The notes beneath the pieces are model-generated. The model did no database searches and was not told where the DNA came from. It saw only the letters and a list, made by a program, of their open reading frames with translations. Shown here one piece after another: positions 1-13,349 of a stretch of 51,220 nt of DNA (the stretch's first letter is position 1; every line of letters starts with the position of its first letter). Origin of the DNA: Mycobacterium sp. 1081908.1 (GTDB lineage Bacteria; Actinomycetota; Actinomycetes; Mycobacteriales; Mycobacteriaceae); assembly GCF_001673535.1 (NCBI RefSeq), contig NZ_LZLY01000020.1, forward strand, positions 1 to 51,220. Reading direction: 5' to 3'. The translations under genes were made by a program, and so were the position numbers.

Positions 1-836
1 GGCGCGGCGCCCGCGGCGCTCTGCTGGATACCTTGCGTGATGGCCGGCATCACCAGGCCCTTGAGCAGGTCGATGGCCTGGTTCGCGCCCAGCTGGTTGG
101 CGGCCTGCATCAGGTCGTTCATCAGGCCGCCGCCCCCGCCGGAGGTACCCCCGGTGCCGCCGGACGCGATCGGCGAAGTGCCGCCCAGCGTCGACGGGTC
201 ACCCAGGATCGGGTAGGTGCCGCCGGCGCCCGGGTCCAATCCGGCCGTCGAGTCGATCGGCACCTCGCTGGGCGAAAGGCCAGGACTCGCCACCCCGGGC
301 GTGAGTCCGGCCGGGCTGGTCAGCCCCGGGTTGGCGAGCGCGGGGTTGAGCCCGGCGGCCGGCGTCGTCGGCACCGCGCCCGGAGCGGTGACCCCGGGCG
401 TACCCGGCGTCGTGGGCGGCAGGCCCGGGTTCGCCAACGCCGGGCTCGTCAAGCCCGGGCTGGTCAGCGCCGGACTGGTCAGACCCGGGCTGGTCAAGCC
501 AGGGCTCGTCAAGCCAGGACTGGTCAGCCCCGGGCTCGTCAGGCCCGGGCTGGTCAGGCCAGGGCTGGCCAGACCCGAAGTGGTGGCACCGGTGCCACTC
601 AAGGCGGGCACCGGCGGCAGGTTGATCCCGAACTGCGACAGCCCCTGCGACAGCGCGCCCATCAGCTCGCCGGGCAGGTCGGACATCACCGCGGCCTGCT
701 TGAACTCGTGGTGCTCGGCCGGCTTGCTGCCGGCGGTCGATTCGTAGACCAGGAAGTATGCGCAAGGACTCGCCACTGCCACAGCGGCGACCGCGCTCAT
801 GGCTGTCGAAAGCTTGCGTCGGCGTCGATTCGGCAC
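1..836 (-). CDS. erp: Exported repetitive protein Erp (PirG), 3' end cut by window edge
   Basis: Erp is a mycobacterial cell-surface protein linked to virulence and envelope integrity; its biochemical activity is not established. The minus-strand frame opens at GTG 836 behind an AGGAG ribosome site and begins VPNRRRRKLSTAMSAVAA, almost identical to M. tuberculosis Erp. An N-terminal signal anchor (about residues 10-35) is followed by EHHEFKQAA, then SDLPGELMGALSQGLSQF. A Pro-Gly-Leu-Thr-Ser repeat domain comes next (about residues 92-131), then Pro/Gly/Thr-rich sequence and a C-terminal segment with LMNDLMQAANQLG and QAIDLLKG. At least 278 codons are present and the stop lies outside the window. 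It is divergent from glf, as in M. tuberculosis. Identification is secure; only the C-terminus is missing. Confidence 0.93.
   Translation of the reverse strand, partial: MPNRRRRKLSTAMSAVAAVAVASPCAYFLVYESTAGSKPAEHHEFKQAAVMSDLPGELMGALSQGLSQFGINLPPVPALSGTGATTSGLASPGLTSPGLTSPGLTSPGLTSPGLTSPGLTSPALTSPGLTSPALANPGLPPTTPGTPGVTAPGAVPTTPAAGLNPALANPGLTSPAGLTPGVASPGLSPSEVPIDSTAGLDPGAGGTYPILGDPSTLGGTSPIASGGTGGTSGGGGGLMNDLMQAANQLGANQAIDLLKGLVMPAITQGIQQSAAGAA
444..563 (-). repeat. Tandem 15-bp repeats encoding PGLTS, 8 units, within erp
   Basis: Eight consecutive 15-nt units encode Pro-Gly-Leu-Thr-Ser, seven as PGLTS and one (the seventh) as PALTS. They are flanked by the degenerate units GLAS and PALAN. 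Third-base choices differ between units (CCT/CCG, CTG/TTG, ACC/ACG, AGC/AGT), so this is an old array rather than a fresh expansion. The copy number of this array is known to vary between mycobacterial species. Confidence 0.9.
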
Positions 837-999
837 GGAAGTCTCCTCGTATCTGGACAACTATTCGAACTGCTTGTTGTGTCGGCGTGCCGTGCCCGTC
901 CTATCCGGCATGAAGCACACAGAGTCGATGGTACGAGTGAGATTGCTGTGACTAGAGTGCCGATATTGAATCGTGAGGTAATTGGGACTCCGACCGTGA

Positions 1000-4185
<3,186 letters not shown>

Positions 4186-4193
<8 letters not shown>

Positions 4194-4731
4194 ATCGGCC
4201 ACCCCGCGCGGTGAGGTGGCCGCGCTGGTGGCCGTCCAGTCCGCGCTGGCGGATCGGCCCGGCGCGTTGGGCGCGGCCCGGGGGCTGTCCCACTTCGGTG
4301 AGCACAGCCTCGGCTGGCTGGTTGTGGCCCTGCTCGGTGCGGTGCTGAGTCCGAGCCGGCGCCGCGAGTGGCTGGTGGCCGGGGCCGGCGCGTTCGTCGC
4401 GCACGCCGCCGCCGTGCTGGTCAAGCGCGTGGTGCGGCGCAAGCGGCCCCACCACCCGTCCGTCGCGGTGAACGTCGGCACGCCGAGCCAACTGAGCTTT
4501 CCCTCCGCGCATGCCACCTCCACCACCGCCGCGGCGATCCTGATGAGTCGCGCCACCGGGCTGCCAAGAGGAATATTCGCCGTGTTGCTAATTCCCCCGA
4601 TGGCGCTGTCGCGGATACTGCTGGGCGTGCACTATCCCAGCGACGTAGCCTTCGGCATCGCCCTCGGTGCCGCCGTCGCGGGAGTCGCGGACCGCGGCGA
4701 CAAGAGGTGCCGGAAGAGGTGCGCCGAATGA
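4186..4731 (+). CDS. PAP2-family phosphatase, Rv3807c-like (decaprenylphosphoryl-5-phosphoribose phosphatase candidate)
   Basis: This is a 181-residue membrane protein of the PAP2 lipid phosphatase superfamily. All three signature stretches are visible: KRVVRRKRP, PSAHATS, and SRILLGVHYPSD with the catalytic His. Several hydrophobic helices alternate with them. In M. tuberculosis the orthologue Rv3807c precedes ubiA and is proposed to remove the 5-phosphate from decaprenylphosphoryl-phosphoribose, the UbiA product, before DprE1/DprE2 act. The gene overlaps glfT2 by 8 nt at its start and ubiA by 4 nt at its end. Membership of the family is clear; the exact substrate rests on literature and gene order. 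Confidence 0.88.
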
Positions 4732-5636
4732 GCGAAGACGTGGTGGTCGGGCCTCCGGCGAACTTGATCGTCGGGGTGGTCAAGGCGATCCGCCCGCGGC
4801 AATGGGTGAAGAACGTGCTCGTCCTGGCCGCGCCGCTGAGCGCGGCCGGTCGCGGCCACCGGTATGACTACGCCCAGCTGGCAATTCAGGTGTCGGTGGC
4901 CTTCGTGGTGTTCAGCTTGGCGGCCTCCGCCATCTACCTGATCAACGACGTCCGCGACGTCGAGGCCGACCGCGAACACCCCACCAAGAGGTTCCGCCCT
5001 ATCGCGGCCGGCGTGGTGCCCGAATGGCTGGCCTATGCCCTGGCCGTGGCGCTCGCGGTGGCATCACTCGGCCTGGCCTGGTGGCTGACGCCCAACCTCG
5101 CGGTGGTGATGGCGGTCTACATCGGCATGCAGCTGGGCTACTGCTTCGGCCTCAAGCACCAGGCGGTGATGGACATCTGCTTCGTGTCGTCGGGGTTCTT
5201 ACTCCGCGCCATCGCCGGGGGCGCGGCCACCGATACCCGGCTGTCGCAATGGTTCTTGCTGATCATGGCGTTCGGGTCGCTGTTCATGGCGGCCGGCAAG
5301 CGCTACGCCGAGCTGCAACTGGCCGAGCGCACCGGCGCGCAGATTCGCAAGGCGCTGGAAAGCTACACCGGGACTTACCTGCGGTTCGTCTGGACGTTGT
5401 CGGCGACCGCGGTGGTGATGTGCTACGGGCTGTGGGCCTTCGAGCGCGACCACGGCTCGGCCGGCTGGTTCTCGGTGTCGATGGTTCCGTGGACCATCGC
5501 GATCCTGCGCTACGCGGTCGACGTCGACGGCGGGCTGGCCGGGGAGCCCGAAGACATTGCGTTGCGCGACCGGGTGCTGCAGCTGCTGGCGCTGGCGTGG
5601 ATCGCAACACTGGGTGCCGCCGTTGCCTTCGGCTAG
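4728..5636 (+). CDS. ubiA: Decaprenyl-phosphate phosphoribosyltransferase UbiA
   Basis: UbiA is an integral-membrane prenyltransferase-fold enzyme that transfers 5-phosphoribose from PRPP to decaprenyl phosphate, the first committed step to the arabinose donor DPA. The 302-residue product, the same length as in M. tuberculosis, starts MSEDVVVGPPANL. It carries the first Asp-rich motif NDVRDVEADREHP and the GKRYAEL and LRDRVLQLLALAW segments typical of this family. About nine hydrophobic helices are visible. The ATG overlaps the previous stop (ATGA). The neighbouring PAP2 gene and, further along, dprE1/dprE2 encode the next steps of the same pathway. Changes in UbiA are known to raise ethambutol tolerance. 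Confidence 0.96.
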   Translation: MSEDVVVGPPANLIVGVVKAIRPRQWVKNVLVLAAPLSAAGRGHRYDYAQLAIQVSVAFVVFSLAASAIYLINDVRDVEADREHPTKRFRPIAAGVVPEWLAYALAVALAVASLGLAWWLTPNLAVVMAVYIGMQLGYCFGLKHQAVMDICFVSSGFLLRAIAGGAATDTRLSQWFLLIMAFGSLFMAAGKRYAELQLAERTGAQIRKALESYTGTYLRFVWTLSATAVVMCYGLWAFERDHGSAGWFSVSMVPWTIAILRYAVDVDGGLAGEPEDIALRDRVLQLLALAWIATLGAAVAFG

Positions 5637-5652
5637 CCCCCAACTGAAGGCA

Positions 5653-7599
5653 ATGGGGGCGGGGGTGCTGCGCCGCCGGCCGGTGATCCGGCGGGCCGGC
5701 CGGCCGCTGTTCCCCTACGTCACCGCGGTGCGGGTCAGCCTGTGGATCAGCGTGGCGGTGGTGGCCGTCCTGTTCGGGTGGGGCGCGTGGCAGCGGCGTT
5801 GGATCGCCGACGACGGGCTGATCGTGCTGCGCACGGTGCGCAATTTGCTGGCCGGCAACGGCCCGGTCTTCAACCAGGGCGAGCGGGTCGAGGCGAACAC
5901 CTCAACCGCGTGGACCTACCTGATGTACCTGGGCAGCTGGGTCGGCGGGCCGGTGCGCATGGAGTACGTGGCGTTGGCGCTGGCCCTGACGCTTTCGGTG
6001 CTCGGCGTGGCCTTGTTGATGCTGGGCGCCGGCCGGTTGTACGCGCCCAGCCTGCGCGGCCGCAGGGCGATCATGCTGCCCGCCGGCGCGCTGGTCTACG
6101 TCGCGCTGCCGCCGGCGCGTGACTTTGCCACCTCCGGCCTGGAGAGCGGCCTGACGCTGGCGTACCTCGGGCTGCTGTGGTGGATGATGGTGTGCTGGGC
6201 CCAGCCGGTGCGCGGGCGCCCGGGCGGCCCCGTCTTCATCGGCGCGCTGGCCTTCGTGGCCGGGTTCAGCGTTCTCGTCCGGCCGGAGCTGGCCCTGATG
6301 GGCGGGCTGGCGCTGATCATGATGCTGGTCGCCGCCCGCAGCTGGCGGCGCCGGGTGCTGATCGTGGTGGCCGGCGGATTCCTGCCGGTCGCCTACGAGA
6401 TCTTCCGGATGGGCTACTACGGCCTGCTGGTGCCCGGCACGGCGCTGGCCAAGGACGCGGCCGGCGACAAGTGGTCGCAGGGGATGATCTACCTCTCGAA
6501 CTTCAACGCGCCCTACGCCGTGTGGGTGCCGGTGCTGCTGCTGGTGCCGCTGGGCGTGCTGTTGGTGGTCGCCCGGCGGCGCCCGTCATTCCTGCGCCCG
6601 GCGTTGTCGCCGGATTACGGGCGCTTGGCCCGCGCGGTGCAGAGCCCGTCGGCGGTCGTCGCATTCGTCCTCGTCAGCGGGCTGCTGCAGGGGCTTTATT
6701 GGATCCGGCAGGGCGGCGATTTCATGCACGCGAGGGTGTTGCTGGCGCCGCTATTTTGTTTGCTGGCGCCGGTCGCGGTCGTTCCGCTCGCCCTTCCCGA
6801 CGGCCAGGACTATTCCCGGGAGACCGGCTACTGGGCGGCCGGTGCCGCCGCCGCGCTGTGGCTGGGCGTGGCGGGCTGGTCGCTGTGGGCAGCAAACTCA
6901 CCCGGGATGGGCGACGACGCCACCCACGTCACCTATTCGGGCATCGTCGACGAGCGCCGCTTCTACGCCCAGGCCACCGGGCACGCGCACCCGCTGACGG
7001 CCGCCGACTACCTGGACTACCCGAGGATGGCCGCCGTCCTGACCGCGCTCGACAACACCCCGGAGGGGGCGTTGTTGCTGCCGTCCGGCAACTACACCCA
7101 GTGGGACCTGGTGCCGATGCTGCAGCCCGCGCCCGGGGACGCCAAGGCGCCGCAAAAGCCGCAGCACGCGGTGTTTTTCACCAACCTGGGCATGCTCGGG
7201 ATGAACGTGGGCCTCGACGTCAGGGTGATCGACCAGATCGGTCTGGCAAACCCGCTGGCCCAGCACACCGAGCGGCTGAAGCACGGCCGGATCGGGCACG
7301 ACAAGAACCTCTTCCCGGACTGGGTGATCGCCGACGGTCCGTGGGTCAAGCTGTATCCGGGGATTCCGGGCTATTTGGACGTGAATTGGGTCGCCCAGGC
7401 CGTGGCGGCCCTGAAATGTCCCGAGACCCAGGCGGTGCTCAGCTCGGTGCGAGCCCCAATGACCTTGCACCGCTTCGTCTCCAACGTCGTGCACTCCTTC
7501 GAGTTCACCAAGTACCGAATCGATCGCGTTCCGCTCTACGAGCTCGCGCGGTGCGGGCTGCCGGTGCCGGCGGCAATCCCGCCGCCTCCGCGCGAGTAG
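5653..7599 (+). CDS. aftB: Terminal beta-(1,2) arabinofuranosyltransferase AftB
   Basis: AftB is a GT-C membrane arabinosyltransferase that adds the terminal beta-1,2 Araf residues to arabinan, using decaprenylphosphoryl-arabinose on the periplasmic side. The protein (648 residues from ATG 5653) begins with a hydrophobic helix, followed by the GT-C acidic motif ADDGLIVLRT and QGERVEANTSTAWTYL. About ten membrane helices lead to a periplasmic C-terminal domain containing NSPGMGDDATHVTYSG. M. tuberculosis AftB is annotated at about 627 residues, so a downstream GTG (at the VRVSLW segment) is a credible alternative start. The gene lies 16 nt after ubiA and closes the glf-to-aftB operon. Confidence 0.93.
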   Translation: MGAGVLRRRPVIRRAGRPLFPYVTAVRVSLWISVAVVAVLFGWGAWQRRWIADDGLIVLRTVRNLLAGNGPVFNQGERVEANTSTAWTYLMYLGSWVGGPVRMEYVALALALTLSVLGVALLMLGAGRLYAPSLRGRRAIMLPAGALVYVALPPARDFATSGLESGLTLAYLGLLWWMMVCWAQPVRGRPGGPVFIGALAFVAGFSVLVRPELALMGGLALIMMLVAARSWRRRVLIVVAGGFLPVAYEIFRMGYYGLLVPGTALAKDAAGDKWSQGMIYLSNFNAPYAVWVPVLLLVPLGVLLVVARRRPSFLRPALSPDYGRLARAVQSPSAVVAFVLVSGLLQGLYWIRQGGDFMHARVLLAPLFCLLAPVAVVPLALPDGQDYSRETGYWAAGAAAALWLGVAGWSLWAANSPGMGDDATHVTYSGIVDERRFYAQATGHAHPLTAADYLDYPRMAAVLTALDNTPEGALLLPSGNYTQWDLVPMLQPAPGDAKAPQKPQHAVFFTNLGMLGMNVGLDVRVIDQIGLANPLAQHTERLKHGRIGHDKNLFPDWVIADGPWVKLYPGIPGYLDVNWVAQAVAALKCPETQAVLSSVRAPMTLHRFVSNVVHSFEFTKYRIDRVPLYELARCGLPVPAAIPPPPRE

Positions 7600-7605
7600 A
7601 GGACC

Positions 7606-7628
7606 CGGAGGCGAAATTTTTTTCCGCC
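7606..7628 (+). terminator. Possible terminator after aftB
   Basis: Just after the aftB stop, GGCGAAA pairs with a TTTCCGCC arm across a run of seven T (with one bulged C). The T tract lies in the loop and 3' arm rather than after the stem. It could end the glf-aftB transcript, but the hairpin is short and the call is weak. Confidence 0.35.
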
Positions 7629-7798
7629 GGTGTCGAATTCGGCTCCGCCGGGGTGTCTCCAGACATTGCCAGCAATCTCACATCTGTGCTCTCACCAGTG
7701 CGCACCCGGGGGCAAGCACATGCGGAAACGCGGTTCTCCCCGCCGGAGTTTGGGCCCAAAATCGTTGGGTAGGAGCGTCAAATCGTGGTTTGCCCCAG

Positions 7799-7830
7799 CC
7801 TCTCGATGAGAGGGGACACACCAACGTGTG
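7799..7830 (+). promoter_or_regulatory. Two adjacent hairpins in the fbpA upstream region
   Basis: The 344-nt gap between aftB and fbpA holds no convincing gene. At its centre are two back-to-back perfect hairpins: CCTCTC-GAT-GAGAGG (7799-7813) and CACAC-CAAC-GTGTG (7817-7830). A TTGACT hexamer follows at 7832-7837, which could be a -35 box, but no good -10 is found at standard spacing. The region is probably the fbpA promoter or leader; the hairpins might be operators or mRNA structure. Confidence 0.4.
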
Positions 7831-7835
7831 GTTGA

Positions 7836-8984
<1,149 letters not shown>

Positions 8985-9000
8985 ACCGAGCAGCAACGCA

Positions 9001-9038
9001 ACTAGCGGCGGGCGCCTTTCGGGGTTCCCGCCGCTAGT
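9001..9038 (+). terminator. fbpA terminator hairpin
   Basis: A perfect 12-bp stem, ACTAGCGGCGGG (9001-9012) with CCCGCCGCTAGT (9027-9038), has a 14-nt loop and starts 16 nt after the fbpA stop. No U tract follows, which is common for mycobacterial terminators. It separates fbpA from fbpD. Confidence 0.85.
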
Positions 9039-9135
9039 TGTTCGCGGGCTGTGTGATCTGTTTCACTACCCGCGGGACGGGACGCTTGCGTCGCTGGTTA
9101 ATGTGCAGACAGCGACTAGACGATGGAGGGTGGAC

Positions 9136-10023
9136 ATGAGGGTCGTGCGGGGTCTGTCAACGTTGCTGTTCGGAGTGGTGCTGGCCTTGGGGATGACGGG
9201 TCCCGTCGGGACGGCCCGGGCGGCGGGCTACGAAACCCTGATGGTCCCCTCGGCGGCGATGGGCCGCGACATTCCGGTGGCCTTCCTGGCGGGCGGTCCG
9301 CACATGGTCGTGTTGCTGGATCCGTTCGACGCCGCGCCGGACGTCAGCAACTGGGTCACCGCGGGCAACGCGATGAACACGCTGGCCGGCAAGGGCATCT
9401 CGGTCGCGGCGCCCGCGGGCGGCGCCTACAGCATGTACACCAACTGGGAGAACGACGGCAGCAAGCAGTGGGACACCTTCCTGTCCAGCGAGCTGCCCAA
9501 CTGGCTGGCCGCCAACAAGGGCCTCGCGCCCGGCGGCCACGCCGCCGTCGGCGCCTCCCAGGGCGGCTACGCCGCGATGGCGCTGGCCGCCTTCCACCCC
9601 GACCGCTACGGCTTCGCCGGCTCGCTGTCCGGCTTCCTGTACCCGTCGAACACCACCACCAACGGTGCGATCCTGGCCGGCCTGCAGCAGTTCGGCGGCG
9701 TCGACGGCAACGGCATGTGGGGGGCGCCGCAGCTGGGCCGGTGGAAGTGGCACGACCCCTGGGTGCACGCCTCCCTGCTGGCGCAGAACAACACCCGGGT
9801 GTGGGTCTTCAGCCCGACCACCGACGCCGCCAGCGATCCGGCCGCCATGATCGGGCAGGCCGGCGAGGCGATGGGCAACAGTCGGATGTTCTACCAGCAG
9901 TACCGCAGCGTCGGCGGGCACAACGGCCACTTCGACTTCCCCGGCGGCGGCGACAACGGCTGGGGCTCGTGGTCGGGTCAGCTCGGGGCCATGTCGGGCG
10001 ACATCGTGGGCGCGATCCGCTAG
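9136..10023 (+). CDS. fbpD: MPT51/FbpD, secreted antigen 85-like protein without a full catalytic triad
   Basis: MPT51 is a secreted Ag85 paralogue thought to bind host matrix rather than to transfer mycolate. ATG 9136 has a GGAGGG site 5 nt upstream and yields 295 residues. A signal peptide ending GTARA comes first, then [17 protein letters not shown], which parallels the mature Ag85A start. The nucleophile-elbow Ser is kept (GASQGGYA). Aligned with fbpA in this window, the Glu region KFLEGF is replaced by a stretch around QAGEAMGNS, and the catalytic His in THDWPYW is replaced in DNGWGSW. Loss of two triad members agrees with published views that MPT51 is non-catalytic. It sits between fbpA and culp6 as in M. 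tuberculosis. Confidence 0.94.
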   Translation: MRVVRGLSTLLFGVVLALGMTGPVGTARAAGYETLMVPSAAMGRDIPVAFLAGGPHMVVLLDPFDAAPDVSNWVTAGNAMNTLAGKGISVAAPAGGAYSMYTNWENDGSKQWDTFLSSELPNWLAANKGLAPGGHAAVGASQGGYAAMALAAFHPDRYGFAGSLSGFLYPSNTTTNGAILAGLQQFGGVDGNGMWGAPQLGRWKWHDPWVHASLLAQNNTRVWVFSPTTDAASDPAAMIGQAGEAMGNSRMFYQQYRSVGGHNGHFDFPGGGDNGWGSWSGQLGAMSGDIVGAIR

Positions 10024-10152
10024 TACGGCACCGCTTGCTGGCCCGGGGCCCCGCCCCGAAACGCCGGTACCGTGTAGGGAGTGCAGCAGGGGGCGGGACG
10101 TCCGCTTGCCTGGAACCGAGCTGCGATCCACCAACTCTGCTAGCAGGAGAAC

Positions 10153-11163
10153 ATGACGACGAGCGCGCGGCGCAAGCGCCACCGAACCCTCGCCTGGATC
10201 GCCGCCCTCGCCGTGGCCGGTGTCGTGTTGCTGGTCGTCGTGGCCGTCATCATGCTGCTGCGCAACCCCGAAACGCCGCCCAGCGCGGTGCCCCCCGGCG
10301 TCCTGCCGCCGCCCTCCACCACGACCCACCCCCACAAGCCGCGGCCCGCGTCCCAGGACGCCTCGTGCCCCGACGTGCAGCTGATCAACGTCCCGGGGAC
10401 CTGGGAGTCCGCCCCGCAGGACGACCCGCTCAACCCGGGGCAGTTCCCGAATGCGTTGCTGCACAAGGTGACCGCGGACATCTCCCAGCAGTTCCCGTCG
10501 TCGCGGGTGCAGACGTTCACCACCCCCTACACGGCGCAGTTCCACAATCCGCTGAGCGGCGACACGCAGATGTCCTACAACGAAAGCCGGGCCGAAGGCA
10601 CCCGCGCGACCGTCCAGGCGATGACGGACATGAACGCCAAGTGCCCGTTGACGAGTTACGTGCTGATGGGCTTCTCCCAGGGCGCGGTGATCATCGGCGA
10701 CATCGCCAGCGACATCGGCAACGGCCGCGGACCCGTCGACGACGACCTGGTGCTCGGTGTGACATTGATCGCCGACGGCCGTCGCCAGGACGGCGTGGGC
10801 AACGACGTCGGGCCCAACCCGCCGGGCGAGGGCGCCGAGATCACCCTGCACGAGGTGCCGGTGCTGTCCGGGCTGGGCCTGACCATGACGGGCGCGCGGC
10901 CGGGTGGCTTCGGCGCACTGAACGGCAAGACCAACGAGATCTGCGCGCCGGGCGATCTCATCTGCGCCGCACCGAACGAGGCGTTCAGCGTCGCCAAGCT
11001 GCCCGACACCCTGAACACGCTGGCCGGAGGCGCCGGGCAGCCGGTCCACGCGCTTTACGCCACCACCCAGTTCTGGAATCTCGACGGGGCGCCGGCGACC
11101 GATTGGACGCTGAATTGGGCCCGCGGGCTGATCGAGAACGCGCCGCATCCCAAACATGGGTGA
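10153..11163 (+). CDS. culp6: Cutinase-like phospholipase/thioesterase Culp6 (Rv3802c-like)
   Basis: Culp6 is an essential envelope serine hydrolase with phospholipase A and thioesterase activity, proposed to tune mycolate production. The 336-residue protein has a basic N-terminus, one membrane helix (about residues 14-36), a Pro/Thr linker and a cutinase domain. The catalytic Ser is 175 (MGFSQGA), Asp is 268 (CAPGDLIC) and His is 299 (PVHALY), the same numbers as in M. tuberculosis Rv3802c. An AGGAGAAC sequence directly precedes the ATG. The 129-nt gap after fbpD holds GC-rich palindromes and a TAGGGA hexamer (10074-10079) that might be a -10 box. Confidence 0.94.
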   Translation: MTTSARRKRHRTLAWIAALAVAGVVLLVVVAVIMLLRNPETPPSAVPPGVLPPPSTTTHPHKPRPASQDASCPDVQLINVPGTWESAPQDDPLNPGQFPNALLHKVTADISQQFPSSRVQTFTTPYTAQFHNPLSGDTQMSYNESRAEGTRATVQAMTDMNAKCPLTSYVLMGFSQGAVIIGDIASDIGNGRGPVDDDLVLGVTLIADGRRQDGVGNDVGPNPPGEGAEITLHEVPVLSGLGLTMTGARPGGFGALNGKTNEICAPGDLICAAPNEAFSVAKLPDTLNTLAGGAGQPVHALYATTQFWNLDGAPATDWTLNWARGLIENAPHPKHG

Positions 11164-11233
11164 CACAGCGACGACGTAGGCGATCCGTGACGCGATCGGC
11201 GGTACCTTGTGATTTGGTCTGCCGCCAGGCGGC

Positions 11234-11414
11234 CCTTAACATTAAGAGAAATTTAAGAGCAACCAGAACTTCGTTGCGGCCCCTATTGGGGGTCGAGCCG
11301 GCTGGGACAGGCACGGACCGGCGCTGCCAGGCGGGTGCGTGCATAGGCGGCTCGTGTATAGAGGACGCGTCGGCGAAGCCGGCCAGAGGTATTGAGTCGG
11401 CGAAGCCGACCAGA
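11234..11414 (+). promoter_or_regulatory. Upstream control region of the fadD32-pks13-accD4 operon
   Basis: This stretch between culp6 and fadD32 has no gene. It contains an AT-rich island (11236-11257) in which TTAAGAG occurs twice, at 11242 and 11253, an 11-bp phase. Nearer the gene is an 18-of-19 direct repeat of GTCGGCGAAGCCGGCCAGA at 11369-11387 and 11396-11414 (27-bp period). TATAGA at 11357-11362 may be a -10 box. Direct repeats in helical phase suggest binding of a regulator; none is identified. Confidence 0.45.
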
Positions 11415-11439
11415 CATGGTTGTGACAGGAGAGGGCGGC

Positions 11440-13338
11440 ATGGCGTACCACAACCCGTTCATCGTGAATGGAAAAATCAGGTTCCCGGACAACACGAACC
11501 TGGTTCGTCACGTTGAGAAGTGGGCGAAGGTTCGCGGCGACAAGCTCGCCTACCGCTTCGTCGACTTCTCCACCGAGCGCGACGGTGAGTACCGCGACAT
11601 CTCGTGGTCGGAGTTCAGCGCCCGCAACCGCGCCGTGGGGGCGCGCCTGCAGCAGGTCACCCAACCCGGTGACCGCATCGCGATCCTGTGCCCGCAGAAC
11701 CTCAACTACCTGATCGCCTTCTTCGGGGCGCTTTACGCCGGCAGGATCGCCGTGCCCCTGTTCGACCCGAGCGAACCGGGCCACGTCGGCCGTTTGCACG
11801 CCGTGCTCGACGACTGCGCCCCGTCGACGATCCTGACCACCACGGAGGCCGCCGAGGGGGTCCGCAAGTTCATCCGCGCCCGCGCGGCCAAGGAACGGCC
11901 CCGGGTGATCGCCGTCGACGCGGTGCCGGCGGAGGTCGCCTCCACCTGGCAGGAGCCGGTCGCCGACGAGAACACCATCGCCTACCTGCAGTACACCTCC
12001 GGATCCACGCGCACCCCGACCGGTGTGCAGATCACTCACCTGAACCTGCCCACCAACGTGCTGCAGGTGCTCAACGGCCTCGAGGGCAAGGAGGGCGACC
12101 GCGGGTTGTCGTGGCTGCCGTTCTTCCATGACATGGGCCTGATCACCGCGCTGCTGTCGCCGGTCCTCGGCCACAACTTCACCTTCATGACCCCGGCCGC
12201 GTTCGTGCGGCGGCCCGGCCGGTGGATCCGCGAGATGGCGCGCAAGCCCGACGACGCCCCGGACTGCGAGGTCTTCACCGTCGCACCGAACTTCGCCTTC
12301 GAGCACGCCGCCGTGCGCGGGGTGCCCAAGGAAGGCGAGCCGCCGCTGGACCTGAGCAACGTCAAAGGCATCCTCAACGGCAGCGAGCCGGTGTCGCCGG
12401 CGTCGATGCGCAAGTTCTACGAGGCGTTCGCGCCCTACGGCCTGCGCGAGACCGCGATCAAGCCGTCCTACGGCCTGGCGGAGGCGACTTTGTTCGTCTC
12501 CACGACGCCGATGGACGAGGCGCCCCGGGTCATCTACGTCGACCGCGACGAGATGAACAACCAACGCTTCGTCGAGGTGGCCCCGGACTCACCCAAGGCC
12601 GTCGCGCAGGTGTCCGCGGGCGTCATCGGCGTCGACGAGTGGGCGGTCATCGTCGACCCCGACACGGCCACCGAGTTGCCCGACGGTCAGGTCGGCGAGA
12701 TCTGGTTGCACGGCAACAACCTGGGCACCGGCTACTGGGGCAAGGAAGCCGAGACCAACACGACCTTCCGCAACATCCTCAAGTCGCGGATCAGCGAGTC
12801 GCACGCCGAGGGCGCCGCGGACGACGGGATGTGGGTGCGCACCGGCGACTACGGCACCTACTACGACGGCCACCTCTATATCGTCGGCCGCATCAAGGAC
12901 CTGGTCATCATCGACGGCCGCAACCACTACCCGCAGGACCTCGAGTACTCGGCGCAGGAAGCCAGCCGGGCGCTGCGGACCGGCTATGTGGCCGCCTTCT
13001 CGGTGCCGGCCAACCAGCTGCCCCAGGAGGTCTTCGACAACCCGCACGCCGGCCTCAAGTACGACGCCGAGGACGGCTCCGAGCAGCTGGTGATCGTCGC
13101 CGAGCGCGCCGCCGGCACGCACAAGCTGGACTACCAGCCCATCGCCGACGACATCCGGGCCGCCATCGCCGTGCGGCACGGCGTCACGGTGCGTGACCTG
13201 CTGCTGGTGCAGGCCGGAACCATTCCGCGCACCTCCAGCGGCAAGATCGGGCGCCGCGCGTGCCGCGCCGCCTACCTCGACGGAAGCCTGCGCAGCGGCG
13301 TCGGTTCCCCGACCGCCTTCGCGGGCGAAAACGACTGA
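11440..13338 (+). CDS. fadD32: Long-chain fatty-acid AMP ligase FadD32
   Basis: FadD32 activates the C50-C60 meromycolic acid as an acyl-adenylate and loads it onto the N-terminal ACP of Pks13. The product is an ANL-superfamily enzyme of 632 residues starting [16 protein letters not shown]. It shows the AMP-binding P-loop [21 protein letters not shown], the WVRTGDYG hinge, and the C-terminal [15 protein letters not shown] with its catalytic Lys. ATG 11440 is chosen because AGGAGAGGG lies 4 nt upstream and the M. smegmatis protein starts at the matching MPFHNPF. An ATG at 11416 would add eight residues, as in the M. tuberculosis annotation. pks13 follows after 11 nt, so the two enzymes that act in sequence are made together. 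Confidence 0.95.
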   Translation: MAYHNPFIVNGKIRFPDNTNLVRHVEKWAKVRGDKLAYRFVDFSTERDGEYRDISWSEFSARNRAVGARLQQVTQPGDRIAILCPQNLNYLIAFFGALYAGRIAVPLFDPSEPGHVGRLHAVLDDCAPSTILTTTEAAEGVRKFIRARAAKERPRVIAVDAVPAEVASTWQEPVADENTIAYLQYTSGSTRTPTGVQITHLNLPTNVLQVLNGLEGKEGDRGLSWLPFFHDMGLITALLSPVLGHNFTFMTPAAFVRRPGRWIREMARKPDDAPDCEVFTVAPNFAFEHAAVRGVPKEGEPPLDLSNVKGILNGSEPVSPASMRKFYEAFAPYGLRETAIKPSYGLAEATLFVSTTPMDEAPRVIYVDRDEMNNQRFVEVAPDSPKAVAQVSAGVIGVDEWAVIVDPDTATELPDGQVGEIWLHGNNLGTGYWGKEAETNTTFRNILKSRISESHAEGAADDGMWVRTGDYGTYYDGHLYIVGRIKDLVIIDGRNHYPQDLEYSAQEASRALRTGYVAAFSVPANQLPQEVFDNPHAGLKYDAEDGSEQLVIVAERAAGTHKLDYQPIADDIRAAIAVRHGVTVRDLLLVQAGTIPRTSSGKIGRRACRAAYLDGSLRSGVGSPTAFAGEND

Positions 13339-13349
13339 ACCCAGGAACC

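Noticed and set aside
444..563. CRISPR-like array in erp
   Set aside because: The 15-bp units are contiguous without spacers and encode PGLTS in frame.
10024..10152. Terminator between fbpD and culp6
   Set aside because: Several GC-rich palindromes are present but none forms a single clear stem; not called as a feature.
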